DNA of 64,000 bases from Egicoccus sp. AB-alg2 (GCF_041821065.1 NZ_JBGUAX010000005.1:372001-436000), one strand, 5' to 3'. Shown: positions 17,250 to 26,821, counted from the stretch's first letter. Notes: a model not told the origin generated them from the letters alone. Program-made: numbers and translations.

Positions 17250-17729
17250 TCAGATCGTGCCCCTGCGGGCGAGGCTGACCCAGTCCGGCCCACCGACGAC
17301 GAGGTGGTCGAGCAGCTGCACCCCGACCAGTTCGCCGGCGCGCGCCAGCCGCCGGGTCACCGCCTGGTCGTCCCGGGACGGCTCCGGGTCGCCCGACGGG
17401 TGGTTGTGGGCGAGCACCAGTGCCGACGCGTTGGCGAGCAGGGCATCGCGGAAGACGTCCCTGGGCGACATGAACGTGTGGTCGACGGAGCCGATGCTGA
17501 TGGTCGACACCCGCAGGACGCGGTGCTTGGTGTCGAGGAACGCGGCGACGCAGCGTTCGCGGTCGCGGAAGGCGACGCGTGGCACCAGCAGGTCGGCGGC
17601 GGTCTCCGGACTGGTGACCGCGATGCGCTGACGGTCGCCCGGGACGAACGGGTCGGGCCCGCACGCGAGGCAGGGCGCCAGTTCCCCGACCCGTCCGTCC
17701 GGCGCACCCACGGCCCATGTCGTACTCAT
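17250..17729 (-). CDS. RadC-like JAB/MPN domain protein, short form
   Basis: 159 aa. The JAMM metal motif is intact: HNHPSGDPEPSRDD (HxHPSGDPxPSxxD), preceded by FLDTKHRVL and SPRDVFRDALLANASALVLAHN. Typical RadC is about 220 aa with an N-terminal helix-hairpin-helix region. Here only some 45 unrelated residues (with CLACGPDP) precede the JAB domain, so the DNA-binding part is missing. The exact role of RadC-type proteins is unsettled despite the name. ATG 17729 has GGGGGA upstream. It sits alone between ndk and mreB. Confidence 0.8.
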   Translation of the reverse strand: MSTTWAVGAPDGRVGELAPCLACGPDPFVPGDRQRIAVTSPETAADLLVPRVAFRDRERCVAAFLDTKHRVLRVSTISIGSVDHTFMSPRDVFRDALLANASALVLAHNHPSGDPEPSRDDQAVTRRLARAGELVGVQLLDHLVVGGPDWVSLARRGTI

Positions 17730-17827
17730 CCGTTCCCCCGTCGTGGTCGGCGTCGCGTGGCGGGCGGCAGCCTGCCGCACGGCGTGCGCGACGGCGGATC
17801 GGGCACGCGCGGCGCTGGGGAAAACGG

Positions 17828-17878
17828 CGATGCGTGCATCCGGACCTGCCGCTCGGGCGTGTCAGGATGCACGCATCG
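17828..17878 (-). terminator. 14-bp hairpin after ndk
   Basis: Perfect inverted repeat CGATGCGTGCATCC (17828-17841) and complement (17865-17878) with a 23-nt loop, 41 nt after the ndk stop. On the ndk strand it is followed by CCGTTTTCC, a short U-run. Each arm is itself almost palindromic (GATGC-GT-GCATC), so a regulator site for the RadC-like gene remains an alternative. Confidence 0.6.
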
Positions 17879-17918
17879 GGGTCGGGGCCCGGCGCCGCGA
17901 GCGCCGGCCCGGCCGGCC

Positions 17919-18332
17919 TCAGAAGCGGTCGGGGAAGAAGATGCCCAGCTCGCGCTTGGCGCTGTCGACGCTGTCGGAACCGTGGACGATGTTCTCGCCG
18001 ATCACGGTGGCGAAGTCGCCACGGATGCTGCCCGGCGTGGCCTCGAGCGGGTTGGTCGCGCCCATCAGCGTGCGCATCCCGGCGATGGCGCCCTCGCCGG
18101 CGACGCACATGGCGACCAGCGGGCCGGACGTGATGAAGTCGACGAGCTCGCCGAAGAAGGGCTTGTCGGTGTGCTCGGCGTAGTGCTCCTCGGCGGTCGC
18201 CCGCGCGAGGGTGCGCAGCTCCAGGGCCTCGAGGGTGTAGCCCTTGCGCTCGATGCGGGCGATCACCTCGCCGACGAGGCCGCGCTGGACGCCGTCGGGC
18301 TTGACGAGGATGAGGGTGCGTTCGTTGGCCAC
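17919..18332 (-). CDS. ndk: Nucleoside diphosphate kinase
   Basis: 137 aa, standard length. It transfers the gamma phosphate between nucleoside triphosphates and diphosphates in the cytosol. Seen: [23 protein letters not shown] at the N-terminus, [18 protein letters not shown], and the phosphorylated His in [19 protein letters not shown] 18332 has AGGAG 6 nt upstream. It lies between folC and the RadC-like gene, as expected from conserved actinobacterial order. Confidence 0.96.
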   Translation of the reverse strand: MANERTLILVKPDGVQRGLVGEVIARIERKGYTLEALELRTLARATAEEHYAEHTDKPFFGELVDFITSGPLVAMCVAGEGAIAGMRTLMGATNPLEATPGSIRGDFATVIGENIVHGSDSVDSAKRELGIFFPDRF

Positions 18333-18469
18333 GGGAGGCTCCTGGGTCGAAGAAGAAGGGCAGCGCGACACCGCCGAGGTGGCGGCGGGGGTGGGTCGGC
18401 GGGGCAGGTTGCCCGGCGGCGCCCCCGGCCACAAGTCGAGGGCCCCCGGCAACGCGCCGCGCCGGGCGG

Positions 18470-19996
18470 TCAGCGGTCCTCGTCGATCAGGCGGTCGAGG
18501 GCCTCCTGCAGGGCGTCGTCGTCGGCCAGCAGCGCCGACAGCTCGTCGGCCTCCGCGGCCAGCCCGCCGTCGGCGTCGTCGTCCTCGTCGTCGGGCTCGC
18601 GCACCACCTCGTCACCGCTGTCCACGACCGGTAGGTAGCGGTCGCGCGCCGCCCCGACGGTGTGTAGCGAGCCGGCCACGAGGATCCCGTCGAACTCGCC
18701 GGCGACGGCCTCGGCCAGGTCCAGCGCCGACGTGACGTCGTCGGCCACCTCGACCGGCGTGCCGGTGCCCTCCCAGACCTCCTCGGCGGCGTCCCGCATG
18801 TGGCCGAGGCTGGCGGCCCGGGGGCTGTCGACGTGGGTGACGATCACGTGCGAGGCGACGTCACGGAAGGCCCGCAGGATGCCGGCGATGTCCTTGTCCT
18901 CGAGGCAGGCGACCACGAGGATCAGCTCGCGGAATCCGAACGACTCGCCGAGCGCCGCCGCCGACGCCTCGGCGCCGTGCGGGTTGTGGGCGCCGTCGAG
19001 CACGACGGTCGGTTCCCGGTTGACGATCTCCAGCCGACCGGGCACGGCCGCGGCACCCAGGCCGTGACGGACCACGTCGTCGTCCATGGCCGCGAAGCTG
19101 TCGCCGGTCAAACCCACGAACGCCGCCAGCGCCAGGGCGGCGTTGCGGGCCTGGTGCTCGCCGAACAGCGGCAGCAGCACGTCGTCGAGCAGCCGCTCCC
19201 CCACCCGCAGCGTCAGCAGCTGGCCTCCGACGGCCACCCTGCGGTCGACGACCTCGAAGTCACGGCCAGCCCACCACAGCGTGGCGCCGTGTTCGGCGGC
19301 GGTCGCCTCGACGACGTCGGCCACGTCGGGGTGCTGGCGCGCCGAGACGACGTGCGAGCCGGGCTTGATGATGCCGACCTTCTCACGCGCCACCTCGACC
19401 GGCGTGCCGCCGAGCTGCGGGTGGTCGACGTCGATCTCGTTGATGACCGCGACGTCGCCGCGGACGAGATTGGTCGCGTCCCAGCGCCCGCCCATGCCGA
19501 CCTCGAAGACGCCGACGTCGACCGGGACGTCGGCGAACCACCAGTAGGCCATGGCGGTCAGCTGCTCGAAGAAGGTGACCCGGTCGGCGTCGGGGCCGGT
19601 GGCCTCCACGGCCGCCTGGTCGAGCAGGTCGGTCAGGACGGCCACCTCGTCGTGCACGGCCGCGAACCGGGCCTCGGAGATGTGGCGGCCGGCCAGCGAC
19701 AGCCGTTCGCGCACGGTCTGCAGGTGCGGCGAGGTGTAGGTGCCGGCCGACAGGCCCGCGGCCGAGCACAGCGCCCCGACCATCCGCACGACCGAGCCCT
19801 TGCCGTTGGTCCCGGTGACGTGCACCGAGGGGTAGGCCAGCTGCGGGTCGCCGAGCATCTGGGCCAGGCGCGTGATCCGGGACAGGTCGGGGACCATGCG
19901 GCCGGGGCCGCGCGAGCCGAGCGCCTCCAGGGCGCGGGCGAAGGCGGGATCGGTCGGTGGCAAGGACGGGCCTCGGGTGTCGGGTGCCAACCCCAT
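18470..19996 (-). CDS. folC: Dihydrofolate synthase / folylpolyglutamate synthase
   Basis: 508 aa Mur-ligase-type enzyme that adds glutamate to dihydropteroate and extends folate polyglutamate tails with ATP. The P-loop is [43 protein letters not shown] and [11 protein letters not shown] (second domain) are all present. A roughly 50-residue Asp/Glu-rich C-terminal tail ([14 protein letters not shown] and beyond) extends past the family norm. ATG 19996 lacks a strong ribosome binding site, so the true start may be somewhat downstream. It lies 117 bp downstream of the desaturase gene. Confidence 0.94.
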   Translation of the reverse strand: MGLAPDTRGPSLPPTDPAFARALEALGSRGPGRMVPDLSRITRLAQMLGDPQLAYPSVHVTGTNGKGSVVRMVGALCSAAGLSAGTYTSPHLQTVRERLSLAGRHISEARFAAVHDEVAVLTDLLDQAAVEATGPDADRVTFFEQLTAMAYWWFADVPVDVGVFEVGMGGRWDATNLVRGDVAVINEIDVDHPQLGGTPVEVAREKVGIIKPGSHVVSARQHPDVADVVEATAAEHGATLWWAGRDFEVVDRRVAVGGQLLTLRVGERLLDDVLLPLFGEHQARNAALALAAFVGLTGDSFAAMDDDVVRHGLGAAAVPGRLEIVNREPTVVLDGAHNPHGAEASAAALGESFGFRELILVVACLEDKDIAGILRAFRDVASHVIVTHVDSPRAASLGHMRDAAEEVWEGTGTPVEVADDVTSALDLAEAVAGEFDGILVAGSLHTVGAARDRYLPVVDSGDEVVREPDDEDDDADGGLAAEADELSALLADDDALQEALDRLIDEDR

Positions 19997-20112
19997 CGAG
20001 GCTAGTGGCTGCCGAGTGCACCGCCGACCGGGCCGGGGCCGGGCTGCCGGTGGTGACCGCCCGTGTCGTATGCCCGTCGCTGCACGCCGCCAGCTGGCGG
20101 CGCGCGTCGCCG

Positions 20113-21045
20113 TCAGGCGCGTGCGGCCGCCTGCCGTGCCGCCCGTGCCGCCCGCTTCTCCTCGTGCCGGGTCGCGAGCTGGTCGAGGCCCTCGAGGAAG
20201 CCGGCGAGCTGCTCGCGGGCCTGCTCCGCGGCGGCGTCGAGGCCCTCGAGCTCGAACACCTTCCAGTGGCGCAGCAGCGGCCACACGACCTCGTCGTGGT
20301 GGACTCGCAGGTCGTAGATCTGGGCGTTGGCGATCTGCACCGCCTTGCGCTGGAAGTCCTTCATGCCGCTGCCGGGCATCTCGAAGCCCATCACCTCGGC
20401 CGCGATCGCCTCCATGGCCGCCGAGGGGTCGACACGCATCGAGGCCGACAGCAGGTTGCGGTAGAAGATCATGTGCAGGTTCTCGTCCTTGGAGATCCGC
20501 GCCATGATCCGGTCCGCGACCGGGTCGTCGCTGTAGCGGCCGGTGTTGCGGTGGCTGATGCGGGTCGCGAGCTCCTGGAACGACACGTAGGCCATCCCCC
20601 GCAGGGTGTCCTTGCCGTCGCGGTCGTAGCCGGTCATCACCTGCTGCATGCGGTTGCGCTCGAGCTCGTACGGGTCGAGCGCGCGCGTGACGACGAGGTA
20701 GTCGCGCAGCACGATCGAGTGCCGGCCCTCCTCCGCGGTCCAGCGGTGGATCCAGTTGATCCAGGCGCCGTCGCCGTGCGCGAACAGCTCGTGGATCTCG
20801 CGGTGGTAGCTGGGCAGGTTGTCCTCGGTGAGCAGGTTCACCTCGAACGCGATCTGGGCCACCCCCGTCAGCCGCGACTGGTCCGGCGTCCAGGGATCCT
20901 TGTCGAAGTCGCGCCCCACCGAGTACGGGATGTAGTCGTGCGGGAACCACTCGTCCGCGATCTGCTCGTGGCGGCGGAGTTCGGCCTCCGCGACCGGCTC
21001 GAGCTCGGACAGCAGGTCTCGGTCGGTCAGACGGGCGGTGGCCAT
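20113..21045 (-). CDS. Acyl-[acyl-carrier-protein] desaturase (DesA type, diiron)
   Basis: 310 aa ferritin-like diiron enzyme that introduces a double bond into acyl-ACP, using oxygen and reduced ferredoxin. The two iron-binding motifs are EEGRH (near residue 105) and DENLH (near 187); the surrounding WINWIHRWTAEEGRHS and DPVADRIMARISKDENLHMIFY match plant and mycobacterial soluble desaturases. ATG 21045 has CGGAG 8 nt upstream. A perfect palindrome, CCGTAA-C-TTACGG, lies 31-43 bp upstream and probably controls it. In relatives folC directly follows valS; this gene is inserted between them. Confidence 0.93.
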   Translation of the reverse strand: MATARLTDRDLLSELEPVAEAELRRHEQIADEWFPHDYIPYSVGRDFDKDPWTPDQSRLTGVAQIAFEVNLLTEDNLPSYHREIHELFAHGDGAWINWIHRWTAEEGRHSIVLRDYLVVTRALDPYELERNRMQQVMTGYDRDGKDTLRGMAYVSFQELATRISHRNTGRYSDDPVADRIMARISKDENLHMIFYRNLLSASMRVDPSAAMEAIAAEVMGFEMPGSGMKDFQRKAVQIANAQIYDLRVHHDEVVWPLLRHWKVFELEGLDAAAEQAREQLAGFLEGLDQLATRHEEKRAARAARQAAARA

Positions 21046-21075
21046 GCGCGACTCCGGTCGACGAAAGCTACGTCG

Positions 21076-21088
21076 CCGTAACTTACGG
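21076..21088. promoter_or_regulatory. Palindromic operator candidate upstream of the acyl-ACP desaturase
   Basis: CCGTAACTTACGG is a perfect 6+1+6 palindrome, AT-richer than its surroundings, 31 bp before the desaturase start. Its size and symmetry fit a TetR-type regulator of lipid metabolism (inference). Confidence 0.55.
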
Positions 21089-21135
21089 GTGGGTAGCTCG
21101 ACCGGTCAACCCGTCCGGAGGCCGTCACCCGGGGG

Positions 21136-23808
21136 TCAGTCGGACATGGCGCTGAGGGCGTCGACCCGTTCCTGCAGCTGTCCGATCTGGACGTGCAGGT
21201 CCTCGCGGCGGGCCTGCTCGCGGGCGACGACGTCGGCCGGCGCACGCTCCACGAACGCGGTGTTGCCGAGCTTGCCCTCGACCCGGGCGAGCTCGCCCTC
21301 GGCCCGCGCGAGCTCCTTCTCCAGGCGCCCGAGTTCGGCCGCGACGTCGATCAGTCCGGCCAGCTCCACCTGCGCGCTGCCGGCCGCGAACACGATCGTC
21401 GAGGTACCCGCGCGCTCCTCGAGGGCGTCCACGAAGCGCAGCTCGGACAAACCGGCAAGAGCGGTGACCAGCGGTTCCTGCGCCTCGATCACGGCCCGCT
21501 GGTGGGTCGCCAGCGTGATCGCGAACCGGGCGGAGGGCGCGATGCCGTTCTGCGAACGGAACTTGCGCACCTCGGTGACGAGGTCCTGCAGCACAGCGAA
21601 GTCGCGCTCCGCCTCCGGGTCGGCCGTCGCACGCGCCTGCGGCCAGGGGGCGACCATCAGCGACCGGCTGCCGCCCTCGGCGCCGGTCAGCGCCCGCCAC
21701 AGCGCCTCGGTCACGAACGGCATCACCGGGGCCAGCAGGCGCAGTAGGTCGTCGAGCACCACGGCCAGCACCTGCCGCGCGACCTCCGCCGCGGCCGGGT
21801 CGTCGCCGTAGAGGCGGACCTTGACGGCCTCGAGGTACCAGTCGGCGAGCTCGTCCCACGCGAAGTGGTAGAGCGTGCGGGACACGACCGGCCAGTCGTA
21901 GGCGTCGTAGGCGGCATCGACCTCGGCCCGGACGGCTTCCAACCGCGACAGGATCCAGCGATCCTCCAGCGTGAACGACGCCGGTGGGGGCAGCTCGTCC
22001 GGCCGGGTGCCGTCGAGGTTGCTCAGGGCGAACCGGCCGGCGTTCCAGAGCTTGTTGGCGAACCGCTTGGCGCCCTCGACCCATTCCTCGGCCATCGGTA
22101 CGTCGGTGCCGGGCGCGGCCGAGCGCAGCAACGCGAACCGGGTCGCGTCGGCGCCGTACTTGTCGACGAGGTCGAGCGGGTCGATGACGTTGCCGAACGA
22201 CTTCGACATCTTCTTGCCGAACTCGTCGCGCACGAGTCCGTGGTTGTGCACGACCCGGAAGGGCACCTCGTCGTGCAGCCACAGGCTGATCATCAGCATG
22301 CGGCTGACCCAGAAGGTGTTGATGTCGTAGCCGGTGACCAGCACGGAGGTCGGGAACCAGGTCTCGAACTCCGGGGTCCGTGTGTCCGGTCCCTCCCAAC
22401 CCATGGTCGTGAACGGCCACAGCTGCGAGCTGAACCAGGTGTCGAGCACGTCCTCGTCCTGGACCCAGCCCTCGCGGTCGAGGTCGGTGCGCGACACCTC
22501 GATCTGCCCGTCCGGTCCGTACCAGGCGGGGATGCGGTGCCCCCACCAGATCTGGCGGGAGATGCACCAGTCGTGCAGGTTGTCGAGCCACTCCAGGAAC
22601 GGCTTGGTGCGGCTCTCCGGCACGAACACGGTGCGGCCGTCGCGGATCGCCTGGGCGGCCTTCTCCGCCAACGGGCGGACGGCGACGAACCACTGGTCCG
22701 ACAGGCGCGGCTCGACGACCGTCTTGCAGCGCTCGCAGTGGCCGACCGCGTGGGTGTGCGGCTCGACGCCGACCAGCAGCCCCAGCTCGTCCAGAGCCGT
22801 CTTGACCTCGCGGCGGGCGTCGAACCGGTCCAGGCCGGCGAAGCGCTCCCCCACCACGTCGGTGAGCGCCGCCGCGTCGTCCATGATGTCGATGACCTGC
22901 AGGTCGTGACGCTGGGCGATCGCGTAGTCGTTCGGGTCGTGGGCCGGGGTGATCTTCACCGCCCCGGAGCCGAACTCCGGGTCGACGTAGTCGTCGGCGA
23001 CGATCGGCAGCGTGCGGTCCTGGAACGGGTGGTGCACCTGGCGGCCGACCAGGGCGCGGTAGCGCTCGTCGTCGGGGTGCACGGCGATCGCGGTGTCGCC
23101 CAGCATCGTCTCCGCGCGGGTCGTGGCCACCTCGACGAACCCGGGCTCGGGGTCCGCGTCGGTCGGGACGAGCGGGTAGCGGAAGCGGGCCAGCTCGCCG
23201 ACCGTCTCCTCGTGCTCCACCTCGATGTCCGACAGCGCGGTGTGGCAGCGGGGGCACCAGTTGATGAGCCGGTTGCCGCGGTAGATCAGGCCCTGCTCGT
23301 ACAGGGTGACGAAGACCTCGCGCACGGCGCGCGAGCGGGTGTCGTCGAACGTGAAGGCCTCGCGCTCCCAGTCGCAGGACGCGCCCAGCTTGCGCAGCTG
23401 GCGCAGGATCATCCCACCGGACTCCTCGCGCCACTGCCAGGTGCGTTCGACGAACGCCTCGCGGCCCAGCGCGTGCCGGTCGGTGCCCTCGGCGGCCAGC
23501 TGCTTCTCCACGACGTTCTGGGTCGCGATGCCGGCGTGGTCGGTTCCCGGGATCCACACCGCGTTGCGGCCCTGCATGCGTGCCCGGCGGATCAGCACGT
23601 CCTGGATGCTGTTGTCCAGCGCGTGGCCGATGTGCAGCGAGCCCGTGACGTTGGGCGGCGGGATCACGATCGAGTAGGGGGCACCCTCGCCGTGGGGCGG
23701 CACGGTGGAGCCGTCGGGCTCGGCGTGGAACAGGCCCGCTCGCAGCCAGTCGTCGTACAGCTCCGGCTCGACCGCGGCCGGGTCGTAGGCCTTCGGCAAC
23801 TCGCTCAC
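21136..23808 (-). CDS. valS: Valyl-tRNA synthetase
   Basis: 890 aa class I synthetase charging tRNA-Val. Seen in order: PPPNVTGSLHIGHALDN (HIGH box), GTDHAGIATQNVVEKQL, the editing domain with GSGAVKITPAHDPNDY, WCISRQIWWGHRIPAWY, VTGYDINTFWVSRM, KKMSKSFGN (KMSKS box), the anticodon-binding domain, and a C-terminal coiled coil (LGRLEKELARAEGELARVEGK cut short here). Length and domains are complete. GTG 23808 has GGGGAG 9 nt upstream. The hairpin in the 5' gap is assigned to the preceding gene, and no T-box features were recognised. Confidence 0.97.
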   Translation of the reverse strand: MSELPKAYDPAAVEPELYDDWLRAGLFHAEPDGSTVPPHGEGAPYSIVIPPPNVTGSLHIGHALDNSIQDVLIRRARMQGRNAVWIPGTDHAGIATQNVVEKQLAAEGTDRHALGREAFVERTWQWREESGGMILRQLRKLGASCDWEREAFTFDDTRSRAVREVFVTLYEQGLIYRGNRLINWCPRCHTALSDIEVEHEETVGELARFRYPLVPTDADPEPGFVEVATTRAETMLGDTAIAVHPDDERYRALVGRQVHHPFQDRTLPIVADDYVDPEFGSGAVKITPAHDPNDYAIAQRHDLQVIDIMDDAAALTDVVGERFAGLDRFDARREVKTALDELGLLVGVEPHTHAVGHCERCKTVVEPRLSDQWFVAVRPLAEKAAQAIRDGRTVFVPESRTKPFLEWLDNLHDWCISRQIWWGHRIPAWYGPDGQIEVSRTDLDREGWVQDEDVLDTWFSSQLWPFTTMGWEGPDTRTPEFETWFPTSVLVTGYDINTFWVSRMLMISLWLHDEVPFRVVHNHGLVRDEFGKKMSKSFGNVIDPLDLVDKYGADATRFALLRSAAPGTDVPMAEEWVEGAKRFANKLWNAGRFALSNLDGTRPDELPPPASFTLEDRWILSRLEAVRAEVDAAYDAYDWPVVSRTLYHFAWDELADWYLEAVKVRLYGDDPAAAEVARQVLAVVLDDLLRLLAPVMPFVTEALWRALTGAEGGSRSLMVAPWPQARATADPEAERDFAVLQDLVTEVRKFRSQNGIAPSARFAITLATHQRAVIEAQEPLVTALAGLSELRFVDALEERAGTSTIVFAAGSAQVELAGLIDVAAELGRLEKELARAEGELARVEGKLGNTAFVERAPADVVAREQARREDLHVQIGQLQERVDALSAMSD

Positions 23809-23929
23809 GGCGTCGTGCTCCCCGGGAGGACGGTTCAGGACGCGCGCCCGGGTACTCGGCCGACGGGCGAGACGGGGCGGGGCGCGTGGACCCGCCGAGC
23901 GTAGCGACGGGTGTCCAGTGGGCTCCATG

Positions 23930-23966
23930 TCGACGTCACCGGCGCGCATGGCACCGGTGACGTCGA
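23930..23966 (-). terminator. 13-bp hairpin between the one-helix protein gene and valS
   Basis: Perfect inverted repeat TCGACGTCACCGG (23930-23942) and complement (23954-23966), 11-nt loop, beginning 17 nt after the stop of the upstream gene. Terminator is the simplest reading; attenuation of valS is possible because it lies 121 bp before the valS start. Confidence 0.6.
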
Positions 23967-23983
23967 GGTAGCACGACGGGCGG

Positions 23984-24673
23984 TCAACCGGTCCGGCCGC
24001 CACCCTCCCACGCGACCCCCGGCCACGGTGGCACGTCCGACGCCCAGACCCGCGGCGGGACGCTGCCGTCGCTCGGGGCGACCAGCAGCCGGCCGGCCGT
24101 GTCGACCATCGCCAGCCAATCCTCGCCGGGCGCGTACGCCGACGTCTCGATCCGGTAGCGGTCGGGGGCACGCACCCGCCAGACCTGCGCGTCCGTGGTG
24201 GCGTCGTGGACGATCAGGGTGTCGCCGTCTCGCTCGGTCCAGACGGCGGCCGACTCGCCGAGCGGCTCGTCGGTGGTGTCTGCATGCTGGCCCGTGACCT
24301 GCCCGTTCGCCGGGTCGACGGAGCGCAGCCGCGTCGCGCCGTCCCAGACACGGACGAGGACGTCACCGTCGTCGGTCCAGCCGGCGATCTCGGCCCCTTC
24401 CGGGCTGCACCAGGGTGTGGCGACGGGACCGGTCGGCTGCGCGACGTGGATGCAGGACTCCTCGTTCTCCCAGGCCATCCAGGCCACGGCCGCCGGCGGC
24501 GCCGGGTCCGGCTCGTCGGCGAGCGCGGACAGCGCCGGCGGGCGCTCGAGGCCGAACAGGACCGTGAGCGTCACGACCACGAGCACGAGTGCACCGGCCA
24601 GCACCAGCAGCCCGATGCTGCGCCGACCGGTCTCCGGCGTCGGCGTGCCAGGACGCTCGAGCACGGTGCTCAT
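23984..24673 (-). CDS. Single-pass membrane protein with an extracytoplasmic beta-propeller-like domain
   Basis: 229 aa, family not recognised. Residues about 19-41 form one membrane helix (GLLVLAGALVLVVVTLTVLF). The outer part repeats strand-rich units with WD/TolB-like phrases (VLVRVWDGATRLRSVD, AVWTERDGDTLIVHD, WLAMVDTAGRLLVAPSDG) and contains two Cys about 16 residues apart, possibly a disulfide. ATG 24673 overlaps the stop of the DUF2157 gene (ATGA) and has GGGAGG upstream, so the two are made together and may form a complex (inference). Confidence 0.65.
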   Translation of the reverse strand: MSTVLERPGTPTPETGRRSIGLLVLAGALVLVVVTLTVLFGLERPPALSALADEPDPAPPAAVAWMAWENEESCIHVAQPTGPVATPWCSPEGAEIAGWTDDGDVLVRVWDGATRLRSVDPANGQVTGQHADTTDEPLGESAAVWTERDGDTLIVHDATTDAQVWRVRAPDRYRIETSAYAPGEDWLAMVDTAGRLLVAPSDGSVPPRVWASDVPPWPGVAWEGGGRTG

Positions 24674-25710
24674 CGTGGCACCTCCCCGCCGACGTCGGCG
24701 TCGCCGATCTCGCGGCGGGCCCGACCGATGCCGACCGCAAGCAGGATCAGCAGGAGGCCGACGACCAGCATGCTGGCCGGACCGCCGATGGCGTCCCCGA
24801 ACCACGCGAACACCAGCCGCGGCACCAGGAGGAACAGTCCGAGCGCGCCGACCACCAGCAGATGCAGCGCGTCGGTCAGCACCGCGAGCGCGACCAGCCC
24901 ACCGGCGAGGACGACCCCGAGGAGGAGCAGCAGCCACTCCCTGCCTTCCCACGGGGCCTGGCAGGCGAGCAGGGCCACGACCGCGCCGGCCACCTCGGCG
25001 ACGGGACGCGGCTCGAGCCACGCGCCGGCGCCGAGGACGAACCAGGCGCCACCGACCGTCGCGACGGTCAGCCCGATCCAGCCGGCGTGTGGCGGCAGTG
25101 CCGGCAGGTTCAGCGCGGCCGTGACGACCACGAGCGTGGCGCCGAGCATCGCCAGCTGCGCCAGTGCGCGGCGACGGATCAGGTACAGCGGGAGTGCGGC
25201 CACCAACGCGGCGGCGCCGACGACGAGGGCGACCTGCGCCTCGTCCAGGCGGGTGAGGTCGCCGGCGACCAGGCCGGCGAACCAGCCGGTACCGACGACG
25301 GTGCCGAGCAGCAGCACGCTCGCCAGCCGTTGCAACGGCGCGCGCGCCGTGCTGCGCAGTGCCAGGCCGGCGCCGAGCAGCGCGAGGGTGAGCAGCGCGA
25401 TCAGTACCAGCTGGGCCGCGGTCGTGAAGTCGGGCCAGAACTCGCCGACGAGCAGCGCCACCGCGCCCAGGGCGAGGGCGGCACCGACGTAGCCGAGCGC
25501 CTCGGCGAAGACCGTGCGGCGGTGCGGGGCGGTCTGCCGCTGCTGCTCGTAGGCCGCGATGGACCGCAGCTGCTCGTCGGTGAGGAGACCGGCATCACGC
25601 CAGTCCCGTAACCGCCCCGCGAGTCCGCCCGGGGCACGGGGTGGGTGGACGGTGGCGCGCATGGCTCGATCCCTGACGGCGCGGGCAGCGTTCCCGCGAG
25701 CCGACACCAT
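24670..25710 (-). CDS. DUF2157 multi-pass membrane protein
   Basis: 346 aa. A short N-terminal cytoplasmic segment (RLRDWRDAGLLTDEQLRSIAAYEQQ) typical of DUF2157 proteins precedes about ten hydrophobic helices in back-to-back pairs (EALGYVGAALALGAVALLVGEFWPDF opens them). Function unknown; the family is often paired with a second small membrane protein, as here. ATG 25710 has GGGGAG 4 nt upstream; ATG 25662 (330 aa) is an alternative. The 3' end overlaps the next gene. Confidence 0.72.
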   Translation of the reverse strand: MVSARGNAARAVRDRAMRATVHPPRAPGGLAGRLRDWRDAGLLTDEQLRSIAAYEQQRQTAPHRRTVFAEALGYVGAALALGAVALLVGEFWPDFTTAAQLVLIALLTLALLGAGLALRSTARAPLQRLASVLLLGTVVGTGWFAGLVAGDLTRLDEAQVALVVGAAALVAALPLYLIRRRALAQLAMLGATLVVVTAALNLPALPPHAGWIGLTVATVGGAWFVLGAGAWLEPRPVAEVAGAVVALLACQAPWEGREWLLLLLGVVLAGGLVALAVLTDALHLLVVGALGLFLLVPRLVFAWFGDAIGGPASMLVVGLLLILLAVGIGRARREIGDADVGGEVPR

Positions 25711-25822
25711 GCTGCTCCCCTGACGCCGGTGCGCGGTAGAGGGGAAATCCCCTACCGCCGCGTGGGCGCGGGCCGTGGGCGCGGGCCGCGGGCGCGGGCC
25801 CGCGGCACGGCCGGACCCGAGG

Positions 25823-26821
25823 TCAGCCGACCACGGTCGCGGGATCCACGTTGCCGCCGCACACCAGCACCGCCACCCGCTCGCCCGGTGCCGGCACGTA
25901 CCGGCCCGAGGTGAGCGCGGCCAGGGCCGTCGCGCCGCCCGGTTCGGCCACCAGCCGGGCCGCCGCCCACAGATCACGCTGCGCCTGTGCCACCTCGTCT
26001 TCCGTGACGAGCAGCGCGTCGTCGACCCACGGTTGCGCCGCCCAGGCCAGGTCGCCGAGCCGGCGGGCCCCCAGCGACGAGGCCGCCAGCCCACCCACCT
26101 CGACGTCCACCGGGTGCCCGGCCGCGCGGGCGGCGGTGAGGGCCGGCGTGCCGTGGGTCTCCACGCCGATCAGGCGCACGTCGTCGCCCACGACGGCGGC
26201 GGCACCGGCCAGGAGCCCACCGCCGCCGACCGCCACCAGCAGCGTGTCGACGTCCGGGTGCTCGACGAGCAGTTCCGCCGTGGCCGTGCCCTGCCCGGCC
26301 ACCACCTCGGCCTGGTCGTAGGCGTGGGCCCGCAGGGCACCGGTCGTCGCCACGTGCTCGTCGGCCGCGGCCAGCGCGTCGGCGTAGTAGCCGGGGACGA
26401 CGTGCACCTCGGCGCCCAGGTCGGCCAGCGGACGCAGTTTGGCGGGCGGTGACGAGTCGGGCACGAAGATGATGGCGCGATGGCCGAGGCGTCGCGCCGC
26501 GTACGCCACGGCCAGCCCGAAGTTCCCGCCCGAGGCCGCCACCACGCCCGCGTCGGGCACCGCCACCCCCGTCAACAGCGAGGTGGCGCCGCGGACCTTG
26601 AACGAACCGGTCGGCTGCAGCAGGTCCAGCTTGGCCACGACCGGGGCCGACCGGCCGAGCGCGTCGGCCTCCAGGGTCAGCACCGGGGTGCGGCGCACGT
26701 GACCGTCGACGCGGACGGCGGCGGCCGCGACGTCGGCCCGCGTGACGGGCTGCACGCCCGACTGACGGCCGTGCGACGCGGGGGCTGGTCGGCCGTCTGC
26801 GGCCGGGTCGGGGTCGGTCAT
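25823..26821 (-). CDS. Threonine/serine dehydratase-like PLP enzyme
   Basis: 332 aa fold-type II PLP enzyme. The Schiff-base Lys lies in PTGSFKVRGA, the substrate loop is ASGGNFGLAVAYAARRLG, and the phosphate-binding loop is VGGGGLLAG. It resembles catabolic threonine dehydratases and serine racemases without the regulatory ACT domain, so the expected reaction is deamination of Thr or Ser to a 2-keto acid. The substrate is not certain. ATG 26821 has no clear ribosome binding site; the GTG at VQPVTRADV is an alternative. It is divergent from the sugar transport operon. Confidence 0.85.
   Translation of the reverse strand: MTDPDPAADGRPAPASHGRQSGVQPVTRADVAAAAVRVDGHVRRTPVLTLEADALGRSAPVVAKLDLLQPTGSFKVRGATSLLTGVAVPDAGVVAASGGNFGLAVAYAARRLGHRAIIFVPDSSPPAKLRPLADLGAEVHVVPGYYADALAAADEHVATTGALRAHAYDQAEVVAGQGTATAELLVEHPDVDTLLVAVGGGGLLAGAAAVVGDDVRLIGVETHGTPALTAARAAGHPVDVEVGGLAASSLGARRLGDLAWAAQPWVDDALLVTEDEVAQAQRDLWAAARLVAEPGGATALAALTSGRYVPAPGERVAVLVCGGNVDPATVVG

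Noticed and set aside
17828-17878. Double operator for the RadC-like gene
   Set aside because: The arms are near-palindromic, but the long perfect hairpin followed by TTTT just after ndk is better explained as a terminator.
18800-20005. Long plus-strand frame opposite folC, and similar frames opposite valS (21865-23904)
   Set aside because: folC and valS are certain from their motifs; the opposite frames lack any recognisable feature or ribosome binding site.
23809-23983. T-box or attenuator leader for valS
   Set aside because: No T-box core sequence or specifier stem-loop could be recognised. The 13-bp hairpin lies 17 nt after the preceding gene and is better read as its terminator.
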